Under the pieces are notes generated by a model, which had not been told where the DNA came from, did not search any database, and worked only from the letters and a program-made list of their open reading frames with translations. From an uncultured Flavobacteriales bacterium (lineage in GTDB: Bacteria > Bacteroidota > Bacteroidia > Flavobacteriales > UBA1820), in contig CALJDR010000053.1 in NCBI GenBank assembly GCA_938023515.1, forward strand, positions 1-64,000: a DNA stretch of 64,000 nt, in the 5' to 3' direction. The translations under genes were made by a program, and so were the position numbers. Shown one piece after another: positions 1 through 8,805 of the stretch (position 1 is the stretch's first letter; each line of letters starts with the position of its first letter).

Positions 1-48
1 TCTACACAAGGAGTATCGTCGGCAGCGTCAGATGTGTATAAGAGACAG
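1..48. other. Illumina Nextera i5 adapter left on contig end
   Basis: This is synthetic sequence, not genome. Bases 1-7 (TCTACAC) are the end of the P5 flow-cell primer, 8-15 (AAGGAGTA) match the i5 index I know as S507/N507, 16-29 are TCGTCGGCAGCGTC, and 30-48 are the Tn5 mosaic end AGATGTGTATAAGAGACAG. The order and spacing are those of an intact Nextera read-1 adapter. Read backwards it adds a false tail (SYTHLTLPT...) to the gene that runs into it. Genomic sequence begins at base 49. Confidence 0.97.
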
Positions 49-907
49 AGACCATACTGTCCAGTCCGATGTTGAGTTCCGCCGCAATTTCGCGGATATT
101 GGCAGCCTTGTCCTGCCAGTTTATGCGGTAAGCGGATAAAACCTGTTCTGTGATCAGATTGTTCGGATTTTCATCCCATACCTGTTTTATATCTTCGAGA
201 TTATTCTTGCTGCACACGGCTAAAATTACGCCGTTACGCTGGAGTTCGAGGATGTATTGTTGGAAATAGAGGTATGCTTTGCCCGGATAATCGCCCCCGA
301 TCTTTATCCCGAAAGGACCGGCCTCTCCTACGATCCCTCCCCACAGGGTATTGTCCATATCCAGCACAAGGCATTTTTTACGATCCGAGTTCATTGCTTT
401 GACCTGTCCGGAAAACCATGTTGAAAAATCCCGGCTCAGGCGCGGATTGAACGCCATTTGCGAGATGAAATAATATTTCCAGTCGACCAGCTGAGTAAGG
501 CTGTAGTTCCGGGTAAAGGATGAAAAGTCGAATATACGCAGGTTAGAATATTGCCCGGCTAATTCGTAAAGTTTGGCATTATACGTTTCTATAGCCGATT
601 TTAAAAGATCTTTGCCGGTGATGCAGTTTACTTCAAAAAAAGGTTCGATCGTAAATGCAATTACTGTTTTTTCGGCGGGTATCTGCTCGAGGACGAGTGC
701 GAGCAGGGAGGTGTAATTGCCTATCTCTTCCGCTGCGACGGCCGTTTCTGCTTTGTAAGGGGCCAGATACCACCAGATATATTTATCGGCTTCTGCTATG
801 GCAGAGATATCTTCATAGCCGGAATACGATGCTTCCCCTCCGATGGCCGATAAGGCTTGCCCCATCGGGTTTTCTATCGTCATATTGCGGAATACGAAAT
901 AATGCAT
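49..907 (-). CDS. FkbH-like HAD-IIIC family protein, 3' end missing
   Basis: FkbH-like proteins are HAD-fold enzymes that load glyceryl-type units from 1,3-bisphosphoglycerate onto acyl carrier proteins; relatives occur in glycan loci. About 286 genuine residues are present. HAD motif I is at residues 181-191 (VLDMDNTLWGG, nucleophile Asp183), motif II is in VCSKNN (Ser233) and the motif III lysine is near Lys267. The reading stops just before the expected DDNP motif because the contig ends in adapter at base 48, so everything after DSMV is artificial. It is the most distal visible gene of the nonulosonate operon, 80 bp after the preceding gene. A near-consensus minus-strand TACCTTTA at 953-946 might give it extra transcription. 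Its role here is unknown; building an unusual acyl substituent is an inference. Confidence 0.82.
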
Positions 908-987
908 GGTCCTGTTCCTGGGTTAATGGGATATAATAATCATTGTAAAGGTAATGAAATTTGCCGGCCGGTCGATAAAAGAGAGTG

Positions 988-1956
988 CTATGTGATCGGA
1001 CAATAATCCCCGTCCTTTCCCGTCAGGCTGTTATAAAATTGCACGAGCGGCCGCAGGAAAGCCAGATGCAGGTGTGCCGATTCGGTATATCCGGCCAGGT
1101 CGCACCTGTTTTCCAAAAGGATTTGTTCGGCCACGATGTGGGTAAGGGCACTTTGGTATTTCATGCCGATATTTGACCAAAGGTTTCCATTCTTCAGGAT
1201 TTTATCGTTCACCTCGTCGATATCATAGCGGTTATCCCCATGGCTTATGACGATGGATTGGGGGATCCCTGCTTTTTCCCCGGATTTCAAAACGAAAATA
1301 TTCCCGTTATTCGTTACCCCGGATACTGTTCCGGTAAATTCCACGTAACCTGTGCGTTTGCTGTCGTATATTTTCTTGTCCAGGCCGGATAAGTCGAGAG
1401 CGGGGATATTTTTGTCATCCGTCAGGAAAGCAAAATGATCGATGAAATGGATGGAATTGCATCCCAGGCCCCAGTCGGACCCTGTTTTTTCATACTGCAA
1501 AGGGGCTTTATCCCGAAGTTCCTCCCGGAGCTTTTTATAACCTTCAAATGTCCTGCGGGTACAATTCACCCAGGTGCGGGCGGTCAGTCCTTTTCCGGCG
1601 AGCAGCTCATCGACGGCCTGGTAATCCTGTACCCGGGGGAAAAGGACTTTTTCCAGCAGCAGGTTTTTGACCGTTTTTTTGGCAAGCAGATCTTCCAGAA
1701 TAGCCCGGCGGGGAGCGGATCCGGTGGCAATGATGACCAGATCAAGTTCCGGCGCAAGGTCGTCGAGCGATCCGAGGTATTTTATTTCCTTTACCAAAGG
1801 ATTGGCTTCTATCTGGTCGTACCGTTCGCGTGCTGTTTCCAGGGATTTTTCACTGTTGTCCACGATCTCGATATGCATAGGCAACTGCGCCAGTTTAAGC
1901 CCCTGTAAATGCCGACTGCCCAGTTGTCCGGCCCCTATGATTGCGATATTATACAT
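988..1956 (-). CDS. Gfo/Idh/MocA family oxidoreductase (first of two)
   Basis: This 322-residue protein opens with a Rossmann dinucleotide-binding loop (IIGAGQLGSRH, residues 6-16) and has the size and fold order of Gfo/Idh/MocA NAD(P)-dependent sugar oxidoreductases: an N-terminal Rossmann domain to about residue 120, then a mixed alpha/beta substrate domain. The sequence does not show the substrate. Its first 8 bases overlap the end of the preceding acetyltransferase-like gene, so the two are probably translationally coupled. It is unlike the second Gfo/Idh protein at 3378-4262, so it is not a recent duplicate. It probably oxidises or reduces a sugar intermediate of the nonulosonate pathway or a side-chain precursor. 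Confidence 0.8.
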   Translation of the reverse strand: MYNIAIIGAGQLGSRHLQGLKLAQLPMHIEIVDNSEKSLETARERYDQIEANPLVKEIKYLGSLDDLAPELDLVIIATGSAPRRAILEDLLAKKTVKNLLLEKVLFPRVQDYQAVDELLAGKGLTARTWVNCTRRTFEGYKKLREELRDKAPLQYEKTGSDWGLGCNSIHFIDHFAFLTDDKNIPALDLSGLDKKIYDSKRTGYVEFTGTVSGVTNNGNIFVLKSGEKAGIPQSIVISHGDNRYDIDEVNDKILKNGNLWSNIGMKYQSALTHIVAEQILLENRCDLAGYTESAHLHLAFLRPLVQFYNSLTGKDGDYCPIT

Positions 1957-2617
1957 TTTTTCTGGATTTTATGATCAGGTTGGGGGATTGCCCGAATACA
2001 TTGGTATCGGAAGGTATATCCTCGTTTTTGACTAAAGCGCCGGCACCAATATTTACATTATTGCCGATGGTGCAATTCCCTATGATGGTAGAATTGGCAT
2101 ACATTGCGACATTTTCTCCTATTGTGGGATAGACCGGGATTTTTGAAATGGGCGTATATCCTCCCACTGTACAGCCTTGGAGAAATGAAAAGCCTTCTCC
2201 GTATTGTGCCCGCCCCATGACGCTTCCTACAGGATGTTCCACCCGGAAATAGGAAGGCAGTTCTATGGCATAGAACAAGTCGCAGCCATTCATGGCTTTG
2301 TTCAGATAATATATTTTGTCGGCCAGATTGCCGGTGTTCTGTTTCTTTTCCGTACCGGAAAGCGTCCTGTAGACGGAGTTCGAGAAATAATACAGGAAAA
2401 TGACATACTGGGCGGATATATACGGATTGAAACACGTTTCGCCTTCGTGTTTGAAATATTTGTTCTCGTTTTTCCCGAAACAATACGCACACCGCCCCAT
2501 GACGTCGTCCATGAGCCTGCCTAACAGTTCTTTTTCATCCCTGTGGAGTATGAAAAAGGATTCCAACTGTCTGATCAGTTGGGCGAGGATGTTGTCTTTG
2601 GAGATGGTGAATATCAT
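1949..2617 (-). CDS. Serine O-acetyltransferase-like left-handed beta-helix protein
   Basis: The C-terminal half (about residues 125-215) is built of hexapeptide repeats (VGSVMGRAQYGEG, TIGENVAMYANSTIIGNCTIG, NVNIGAGALV) like those of serine acetyltransferases and related acyltransferases. The N-terminal half is helical with clustered Cys residues (CAYCFG near residue 45), also as in SAT-like proteins. At 222 residues it is about the usual length. There is no cysteine synthase nearby and the gene sits inside the glycan operon, so transfer of an acyl group to a sugar or to a serine-like precursor is more likely than cysteine synthesis. It begins 12 bp after the SDR gene and overlaps the next gene by 8 bp. 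Confidence 0.68.
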   Translation of the reverse strand: MIFTISKDNILAQLIRQLESFFILHRDEKELLGRLMDDVMGRCAYCFGKNENKYFKHEGETCFNPYISAQYVIFLYYFSNSVYRTLSGTEKKQNTGNLADKIYYLNKAMNGCDLFYAIELPSYFRVEHPVGSVMGRAQYGEGFSFLQGCTVGGYTPISKIPVYPTIGENVAMYANSTIIGNCTIGNNVNIGAGALVKNEDIPSDTNVFGQSPNLIIKSRKNV

Positions 2618-2629
2618 GCCGACAGATTA

Positions 2630-3367
2630 TTATATGGCCGTCCATCCCCCGTCCACCATCAGGTTGTGCCCGGTGATGAAGCTGGCTTCATCCGATAATA
2701 GAAAAGCTACGGCCGGGGCCATTTCTTCGGGTTGCCCCATGCGTTTGAGCGGCGATTTATCGTTGTATCGTTCCAGGAAACTGGGATGCTGGTTGTCGAA
2801 CACGCCGCCCGGGGATACCGTGTTTACCCGGATCCCGTACTTGCCGAAATAGGAGGCCAGATAGCGGGAAAAATTGATGATACCTCCTTTGATCGCGCTG
2901 TAAGCGGCCGGAGAAGTACCCCCGTAACCTTCATAAATCGTGAAATCGTTGCCTACCACGCCGTATATAGAAGCTATGTTGACGATCGAACCCGACTTTT
3001 GCTCTTTCATCACGGCCAGTACTTTCTGGCACATCAGGAATACCGAATTCATCTGCATATCGACATTTTTCCGCCAGCTTTCGAACGGGATATCCTCAAA
3101 TTTCACGCCCCAGTCTTTGGTGCGCGGGTAAGCGCTGTTTACCAGCCCATCGATTCGGTCGTAGGCCTTTAAGACCGCTCCGATCATTTCTTCAACCGAT
3201 TCGGGAGAGGTGATATCGCAGTGTATATTCCCCTTTTCAAAGTCCGTATCTACGGAAATTTCGGCGTTTATCGCCGTGCCGCCGCTTTGGCGGATATAAC
3301 TTACCAATTGGCGGCCGATAAGCCCGCTGCCGCCGGTAACGATGATGATCTTATCTTTCAGTTCCAT
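2630..3367 (-). CDS. SDR family oxidoreductase, PtmA-like
   Basis: This is a classical short-chain dehydrogenase of 245 residues. The cofactor loop TGGSGLIG is at about 11-18, an NSAYPRT variant of the NNAG motif lies near 87, the catalytic Ser is in NIASIYG, and Tyr/Lys are in YSAIKGG near residue 155. The C-terminus ends in the usual [10 protein letters not shown]. The Ala-Tyr-Pro substitution after the Asn is what I associate with PtmA of the Campylobacter flagellin-glycan pathway, and the neighbours (PtmE-like, LegF-like) support that. PtmA has been placed in the early GDP-glucosamine arm of legionaminate synthesis; the exact reaction cannot be read from the sequence. Confidence 0.8.
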   Translation of the reverse strand: MELKDKIIIVTGGSGLIGRQLVSYIRQSGGTAINAEISVDTDFEKGNIHCDITSPESVEEMIGAVLKAYDRIDGLVNSAYPRTKDWGVKFEDIPFESWRKNVDMQMNSVFLMCQKVLAVMKEQKSGSIVNIASIYGVVGNDFTIYEGYGGTSPAAYSAIKGGIINFSRYLASYFGKYGIRVNTVSPGGVFDNQHPSFLERYNDKSPLKRMGQPEEMAPAVAFLLSDEASFITGHNLMVDGGWTAI

Positions 3368-3377
3368 ACTATTTTTA

Positions 3378-4262
3378 TCATTCCAGACATATTTTCAGCA
3401 CATCGTAGGCTTCGTTCACTGAATTGAATGTTTTTCCGCTGCGGATGGCCTCCAAAAAATGCCGCATTTGTTTTTTATACGTGTCGGCGAATGTTTCCGG
3501 ACTTTCGTACAGGATTTCCCCGTTGCAGACGACCATGTTTTTGGCCAGGTCCGCCTCCCAGGTGCAATCGTCGAACACGATCTCCAGTGTCCGTTTGTAG
3601 TCCCTTCGGTAATAGTTGAGGATCACAGACGCCGTAAAATTACCGTATTCCAGGCAATAATTGGCATAGTCGTACGCGTCTATTTCCAGCGAGGATACAT
3701 GGCGGAATGTTTTCTGCACCGAATCCGGGGCGCCGAACAACCAATAGGCATAGTCGATCTCGTGTATCAGGTCGATATGCACACCCCCGCCCATCGATTT
3801 GTTGGCACTGTAAATGCTGCGCCAATCGGTTACGGGACGCCACTCCGGCAGGTAAGACCCGCAGTACATATTGACCTCGTTTATCCGCCGCCCGGAAAGG
3901 TTTTCCTTGACAAAATTTAAACATCCCAAAAAGCGAAGATTGCAGGCCACATATGTCAGCTGAGAAACATCCGGCCGCGGGTGAAGACGATCGAAGAGAG
4001 GTTTTTCGATAAACAGGGGAATGTCGTTCCCCGCCAGGGCTGTCAAAGTCTGGAAATGGGCCGCAGTAGGATTGGATACGAGGATGAAATCCGGATTTTT
4101 CTCCAATAATTCCCCGATGGAAAACACATTGGCAATGCCTTCCCTGGCCGGAGCATCCACCTGGTGGCGCAAGGCGTAGAATTCCGCTTGCGGATGTATT
4201 TCCCGCAATGCGTCAATATGTTTGCGGGCGATGGACCCGAGCCCTATTACCCCGACGGTCAT
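3378..4262 (-). CDS. Gfo/Idh/MocA family oxidoreductase (second of two)
   Basis: The protein has 294 residues with an N-terminal Rossmann motif ([13 protein letters not shown], residues 3-15). The EKPL motif near residue 90 (FIEKPLFD) is the lysine motif typical of this family, and a later [11 protein letters not shown] segment carries the family active-site His. It overlaps the CMP-transferase gene by 4 bp (ATGA), so translation is probably coupled. PtmF of Campylobacter sits in the same position relative to ptmE, ptmB and ptmA, but I assign this gene only to the broad family. It probably acts on a sugar intermediate or amino-sugar precursor of the nonulosonate. Confidence 0.82.
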   Translation of the reverse strand: MTVGVIGLGSIARKHIDALREIHPQAEFYALRHQVDAPAREGIANVFSIGELLEKNPDFILVSNPTAAHFQTLTALAGNDIPLFIEKPLFDRLHPRPDVSQLTYVACNLRFLGCLNFVKENLSGRRINEVNMYCGSYLPEWRPVTDWRSIYSANKSMGGGVHIDLIHEIDYAYWLFGAPDSVQKTFRHVSSLEIDAYDYANYCLEYGNFTASVILNYYRRDYKRTLEIVFDDCTWEADLAKNMVVCNGEILYESPETFADTYKKQMRHFLEAIRSGKTFNSVNEAYDVLKICLE

Positions 4263-4975
4263 AATTTAAAATCCAGTTTTTCGTGACCGACCAGGAATGA
4301 AATGATCTCGAAATCCAACGGATGGTCCAGGTCAAAACAGATGTGGGGGACTTCATAGATCAATGAGCGGTCCGTAATGGCCCCTTTGTATCCGGCATCA
4401 AAAAACGCGCGTTTATAAAAGTAAAACGAAGCGTTCAGGTCGTACACTTTGGGGGCTGCCTGCCGGGCGAATACCTCGCCGGTAGATTTTACCTTCCCGT
4501 AAAATCCGTTCTCCTTTTGCTCTACCATGTTGAAATAGGGGCTCCTACCGGCCGGGCTCACGGAAAATAGATTGACAGCCTCTTCGTTGCCCCGCAGAAT
4601 ATCGAATGCGGCGCACAGGTCGTCTACATTGCGTAAGGGAGAGGTTACGTCCATGTCCAGTACATAATCGTAGCGTTTGCCTTTACTTTCCTGATGGCGC
4701 AGCAAATCCGCGATAGCGTCTATTTTCCCGACTGTATCCCCGGCTAAGGAATCCGGACGCGTATAATCGCTGTCCAGGCCGCATCGGGCAGCGGTCGATT
4801 TTATCTCTTCGGAATCCGTGGACAAGGCGATATCGGTCCCGGGGAATTTTTCCGCGAAACGCATCGCCGTATCTATCGTATATCCGATGAGCGGTTTCCC
4901 GCACAAGAGCTTTATGTTTTTCCCGGGAATGCCTTTGCTCCCTCCCCGGGCGCATATAGTGATCAGAATATTCAT
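4259..4975 (-). CDS. legF: CMP-nonulosonate (legionaminate) cytidylyltransferase
   Basis: This enzyme would activate the nonulosonic acid with CTP to give the CMP-sugar donor. The N-terminal signature ARGGSKGIPGKNIK (residues 9-22) is diagnostic of the acylneuraminate cytidylyltransferase family and binds CTP. Further conserved pieces are DMDVTSPLR near 120, with the metal-binding Asp residues, and YDLNASFYFYKR near 180. The length of 238 residues fits short bacterial NeuA/LegF/PseF enzymes. It overlaps both neighbours by 4 bp. Choosing legionaminate over neuraminate or pseudaminate rests on the neighbouring PtmE-like and LegC-like genes, not on this protein alone. Confidence 0.88.
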   Translation of the reverse strand: MNILITICARGGSKGIPGKNIKLLCGKPLIGYTIDTAMRFAEKFPGTDIALSTDSEEIKSTAARCGLDSDYTRPDSLAGDTVGKIDAIADLLRHQESKGKRYDYVLDMDVTSPLRNVDDLCAAFDILRGNEEAVNLFSVSPAGRSPYFNMVEQKENGFYGKVKSTGEVFARQAAPKVYDLNASFYFYKRAFFDAGYKGAITDRSLIYEVPHICFDLDHPLDFEIISFLVGHEKLDFKL

Positions 4976-6030
4976 TGTTTGTTGATGTGTTGCGCCAGAT
5001 CTTGTACTTTCTTGAAATCTTCCGGCTTGCCGATATCTATCCAGTAACCGGCCAGAGGATAGCGGATCACCCGTTTATTATGTTCGATCAGCAGCGACAT
5101 AAAGTCGGTAGCATCGAAATACTTGTTGTCCGGGATCATCTCCAGGGCTTTGCGTTTTATCATATAGATGCCCGCATTAGCATAATAGTGATAGCTTGGT
5201 TTTTCTTTTATCCCCTTCACGTCCCTCCGGCCTTCTATTTCGAAGATTCCATAAGGGATGTTTACGCTGTAAGGTACGGCTGCTATCGACATGTCGGCAT
5301 CGTTTTCCTTGAAATGTAGGAAAAAGTCTTCCAGGTCGATATTGGTAAACAGGTCGGAATTCATGACCAATACAGTGTCGTTATGCCACTGTTGCACGAA
5401 TTTTACCGATCCGATCGTTCCCAGGTATTCGGGTTCCCGGACGCACTGCACCATAATACCATTCTTTCGGGGTACGGAAAAGTGTTCCTCGATCTGTTCT
5501 TTAAGGTAATTTACGGTCACATTAATATGTTCGATACCATTTTTGAGCAGGTTTTCGATGTTGTAATCGATAATGGGCTTGTCGCCTACAGGCAATAGGG
5601 GTTTAGGGGTAGTAAGGGTCATTGGCCGCAGCCGCTCGCCTTTTCCCCCGGCCATCAGCACTGCATCGATGGGGAGATAGGAATGGTCGTTATTGAAATC
5701 TATGACCCGGATTATACGGTGCTCACTGTCGAGGACCGGGACTAACTTGAACTTTTTTGTTTTTATCAGTTTGAGCTTTTCCAGTTCGAAGCAACATTCG
5801 TTCAAATAAGTGAACTGCCGGGCCATGATCTGTTCGGCCGGATCTTCCAATCTGATTCCGCGCAACAGACCGCGGCGGATATCACCATCGGTAATAGAGC
5901 CTATTGCACGGCCCTCTTCGTCCACAACGAAGAGGGTGAGCGTGAGTTCTTCGGAGAGCTGCTCGATTTTTTTCAGTGCATCCAGCATCGAACAGCCGGA
6001 TTTTATAATATATTTTCCGATGTCTTGCAT
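4972..6030 (-). CDS. ptmE: CBS-pair nucleotidyltransferase, GlcN-1-P guanylyltransferase type
   Basis: Two CBS domains (about residues 1-120) precede a sugar-phosphate nucleotidyltransferase domain that starts with AVLMAGGKGERLRPMT near residue 126. That architecture and the length of 352 residues match PtmE, which makes the GDP-linked glucosamine precursor in Campylobacter legionaminate synthesis. CBS pairs usually sense adenine nucleotides, so allosteric control is plausible. The gene overlaps the preceding epimerase gene by 28 bp at its start; an internal Met15 would remove part of CBS1 and is less likely. Its presence suggests that this locus uses GDP- rather than UDP-linked intermediates; that is known for Campylobacter and inferred here. 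Confidence 0.86.
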   Translation of the reverse strand: MQDIGKYIIKSGCSMLDALKKIEQLSEELTLTLFVVDEEGRAIGSITDGDIRRGLLRGIRLEDPAEQIMARQFTYLNECCFELEKLKLIKTKKFKLVPVLDSEHRIIRVIDFNNDHSYLPIDAVLMAGGKGERLRPMTLTTPKPLLPVGDKPIIDYNIENLLKNGIEHINVTVNYLKEQIEEHFSVPRKNGIMVQCVREPEYLGTIGSVKFVQQWHNDTVLVMNSDLFTNIDLEDFFLHFKENDADMSIAAVPYSVNIPYGIFEIEGRRDVKGIKEKPSYHYYANAGIYMIKRKALEMIPDNKYFDATDFMSLLIEHNKRVIRYPLAGYWIDIGKPEDFKKVQDLAQHINKQ

Positions 6031-7175
6031 GGCAGATCGTAAAAATGTTTTTGCAGGGAAGGGTTGGATTCCCGGAGGATTTTATGGATGGTTTCGGCTG
6101 TCCCGGTCTTGTCGTAAGGATTTTGGCCTTCCATGGGGATGGCACCCTGTACCAAAAGCCGGAGTACGGCCAAAATATCTTCTTTTTTAGGGGGGCAATT
6201 TATTACGCTCGGCGCTGCGGTGCGCCCCTTTTGACGGTCGCCGATGTTGATCGTCGGAATGCCGAAACTCGGCACTTCGATAATGCCGCTGCTGGAATTG
6301 CCTACGACCCCCCCGATATATTGCAACACGGAGAGGTAGCGTTTTAGTCCCAACGAGTCGAACCATATGGCACGGCTCCGGTTGGAGTCACACCAATTCT
6401 TTATCTTTTCGGCGATGACCCGGTTCCCGGTGTCGGAATTGGGCATCGTAAAAAGGATTTTCAGGTCTTTGACTTCGTTCAGGGCGCTTAACAGTTCGTT
6501 TACCTGTCCTTCGGCCGTTCCTTCTTCCAATGTTACGGGATGGAACGTGACCAGGATCGTTTTTTTATCCAGACCGAAGCCTCCGAGACTTTCCTCCGTC
6601 TTTTCTTTGTCCCACAGGGGGATCTGTCGGATATTGTCCACGCCTAAAGCCCCTACGTTGAATACGGTATCCGGTTGTTCCCCCATTTGGATCACTCTTT
6701 CCCGGTAAGGTTCGGTGGCGGTAAAATGCAAATGGCTCATCTTGGTGATTGCATGGCGGATCGCGTCGTCGAAAGCACCTTCCGTGATCTCCCCCCCATG
6801 GATATGGGCTACAGGGATGCGGAATATCAAGGCCGCCTGGACGGCGGCCAGAATCTCGTAACGGTCGCCCAATACCACCAGCATGTTCGGTCGGAGAGCT
6901 TGGTAAGCGTCTGCAAAGCCCGATACGGCATTGCCCATCGATTTGACGGTGGACTGGGCATCGTCTCCTGTGGCGTTCATAGGCACCCGGTAGTCTATTG
7001 TGAACCCGGCCTCTTCTATTTCTTTGTACGTGTTCCCATAACGCGGGTCCAGATGCATATTGGTGGCGATGATCTGCAGTTGCAGCCCGGAGTCCAGCCG
7101 GATAAGTCCGGCCAAACGGGATAACAGGCCCCATTCGGCGCGTGTTCCGGTAACGATGCAGATTTTTTTCTTCAT
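6003..7175 (-). CDS. legG: Hydrolysing NDP-sugar 2-epimerase (LegG/NeuC family)
   Basis: In nonulosonate pathways this enzyme inverts C2 and releases the nucleotide, giving the free 6-deoxy-mannose-type sugar for condensation with PEP. The protein begins MKKKICIVTGTRAEWGLL, the standard NeuC N-terminus, and contains GDRYEILAA and HIHGGEITEGAFDDAIRHA, the active-site segment of the hydrolysing subfamily. I chose the ATG at 7175 over an upstream in-frame ATG at 7238. The 7175 start lines up with the family N-terminus and overlaps the preceding stop as ATGA, like the rest of the operon. The length is 390 residues. The non-hydrolysing relative for ManNAc synthesis is the separate wecB at 22264-23412. 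Confidence 0.9.
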   Translation of the reverse strand: MKKKICIVTGTRAEWGLLSRLAGLIRLDSGLQLQIIATNMHLDPRYGNTYKEIEEAGFTIDYRVPMNATGDDAQSTVKSMGNAVSGFADAYQALRPNMLVVLGDRYEILAAVQAALIFRIPVAHIHGGEITEGAFDDAIRHAITKMSHLHFTATEPYRERVIQMGEQPDTVFNVGALGVDNIRQIPLWDKEKTEESLGGFGLDKKTILVTFHPVTLEEGTAEGQVNELLSALNEVKDLKILFTMPNSDTGNRVIAEKIKNWCDSNRSRAIWFDSLGLKRYLSVLQYIGGVVGNSSSGIIEVPSFGIPTINIGDRQKGRTAAPSVINCPPKKEDILAVLRLLVQGAIPMEGQNPYDKTGTAETIHKILRESNPSLQKHFYDLPCKTSENIL

Positions 7176-8176
7176 AGTTCGATGGGTTCGTCGGGGTTGA
7201 AAGCCCGCTTCGCCGTTTTGCCGATCACTTGTTCCCATAGCATGGGCGAAAGTCCTCCGCCGGGTCTTTTGGCGGTGATGTTGTTTTCCGTAAAGGGTTC
7301 CCCGGGTGCGATATTACATGCAGCAACGACGGATTTACGGGCGATGGGAATATTCTTTTTCTCGCTTTCGGATGGTTCTTTGACCCCGGTTCCCAGGGCG
7401 GATTCCACCTGGCGTATTTGCGAGACCATTTCCCGCAGTTCGTCCGGCTCGAGGCTGGCCCGATGATCGGGTCCGTCCATCGTCCGGTCGAGGGTGAAAT
7501 GCTTTTCGATGACCGTGGCCCCCAGGGCAACGGCCGCAACCGGGATTTCTATCCCCTGCGTGTGGTCGGAGTAACCCACGGGCAGTCCGAAGCGTTCGCG
7601 CATTGTGGCAATGGCCCGCAGGTTGACTTCATTTTTCGGGGCAGGGTATTCGGTGGTGCAGTGGAGCAATGTGATTTGCCCCTTCGGAGTGCCGAAACGA
7701 GTAAGTACTTCTACCGCTTCTTCGATCTCAGGCAGGGTCGCCATACCCGTGGAGAGGATGACCGGTTTTTTTGTCCTCCCGATGGCCCTCAAATAGGGGT
7801 AATTGGTGATCTCTCCGCTAGGGATCTTCCACAATGGCAATCCGAGGCTGTCTAAAAATACGAAACTCTCCGGGTCAAAAGCGGTGGACAGGAATTTTAC
7901 GCCTCTTTCCCGGCAATGCTCTATCAGCCGGATGTGATCCAGTTGGGAAAGTTCGAGCTTTTTGAGCATGGAATACTGTGTGTCGTCCGTGCCGGTATTG
8001 CGGGACTGATATTCGGCTTTCTTTGCCGAACGGCTCGCCAATTTTTCGGCTTTGAACGTCTGGAATTTGACATAATCCGCTCCGGCTCGTGCGGCGGCAT
8101 CCACCAGCTTAAGGGCCAAGTCGAGAGAGCCGTTATGGTTAACGCCGGCTTCTGCGATAATGAGCGTTTTATTCAT
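7172..8176 (-). CDS. legI: N-acetylneuraminate/legionaminate synthase (LegI/NeuB family)
   Basis: The enzyme condenses phosphoenolpyruvate with a C6 amino sugar to make the nine-carbon acid. The N-terminal TIM-barrel domain starts IIAEAGVNHNGSLDLA and includes the KFQTFKAEKL segment. SDHTQGIEIPVAAVALGA follows near residue 220, and a C-terminal antifreeze-like SAF domain (about 280-334) begins KSVVAACNIAPGE. The start at 8176 (MNKTLIIAEAG) gives the family N-terminus and a 4-bp ATGA overlap; the longer reading from 8266 is rejected because it runs back into the neighbouring gene. The length of 334 residues is normal. The choice between Neu5Ac and legionaminate depends on context. Confidence 0.92.
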   Translation of the reverse strand: MNKTLIIAEAGVNHNGSLDLALKLVDAAARAGADYVKFQTFKAEKLASRSAKKAEYQSRNTGTDDTQYSMLKKLELSQLDHIRLIEHCRERGVKFLSTAFDPESFVFLDSLGLPLWKIPSGEITNYPYLRAIGRTKKPVILSTGMATLPEIEEAVEVLTRFGTPKGQITLLHCTTEYPAPKNEVNLRAIATMRERFGLPVGYSDHTQGIEIPVAAVALGATVIEKHFTLDRTMDGPDHRASLEPDELREMVSQIRQVESALGTGVKEPSESEKKNIPIARKSVVAACNIAPGEPFTENNITAKRPGGGLSPMLWEQVIGKTAKRAFNPDEPIEL

Positions 8177-8805
8177 AATTTTTTCATGAGTATGGCCGGA
8201 TTCCCGGCATAGATTCCTTTGGTGCGAATGGTTTTGCGCACGAACGACCCGGCCGCCACGATGCACCCATCCGGAATTTCCGCTCCGTTGAGCATCACCG
8301 ATTGGCTCCCCAGGAACACGTCATGCCCTATTTTGCAGCCTCCGTTGACCATCGCCCCGGTCGATATATGGCAAAAGTCGCCTATTTCAGTATCGTGTTC
8401 GATATTGGCCAAAGTATTGACGATACAATTTTCCCCGATCACAGTTGCGGCATTGACCATCGCTCCGTGTAATACGACGGTTCCTGCGCCGATTTCCGCA
8501 TGCCTGCTCACATGGGCCGTGGAGGCGATGACCGTGCCCAATTTCCCTCCAGCCTGTTTTACCAATTGCGACAGGTTGCGCCGCACGGAAGAATCTTTGA
8601 TATGTCCTACTGTGAGGATGAAATCCGCTTTTACGGCCAATGGCGGAATATCGTTGTCGGTCCCGATCACGGGATATCCGAGGATCTTCTGCCCCACTTT
8701 GTCGGGAGTGTCGAGTATGCCCAGTATTTCCCTTCCGGCGCTTTCCGCCGCTTCGATGACCGATTTGCAATGGCCTCCTCCTCCGATCAGCATGAGTGGT
8801 TTCAT
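8173..8805 (-). CDS. NeuD/PglD-type sugar O/N-acetyltransferase
   Basis: The protein begins PLMLIGGGGHCKSVIEAA, the glycine-rich UDP-sugar-binding loop of the NeuD/PglD family. It ends in a left-handed beta-helix of hexapeptide repeats (ISRHAEIGAGTVVLHGAMV, ENCIVNTLANIEHDTEIG) containing the His of NIEHD that acts as base in PglD. The start at 8805 gives 210 residues and an ATGA overlap with the aminotransferase. In the legionaminate pathway this position is filled by LegH, which acetylates the amino group just made by LegC, so that is the likely role. O-acetylation of the finished acid, as by NeuD proper, is the alternative. Confidence 0.84.
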   Translation of the reverse strand: MKPLMLIGGGGHCKSVIEAAESAGREILGILDTPDKVGQKILGYPVIGTDNDIPPLAVKADFILTVGHIKDSSVRRNLSQLVKQAGGKLGTVIASTAHVSRHAEIGAGTVVLHGAMVNAATVIGENCIVNTLANIEHDTEIGDFCHISTGAMVNGGCKIGHDVFLGSQSVMLNGAEIPDGCIVAAGSFVRKTIRTKGIYAGNPAILMKKL

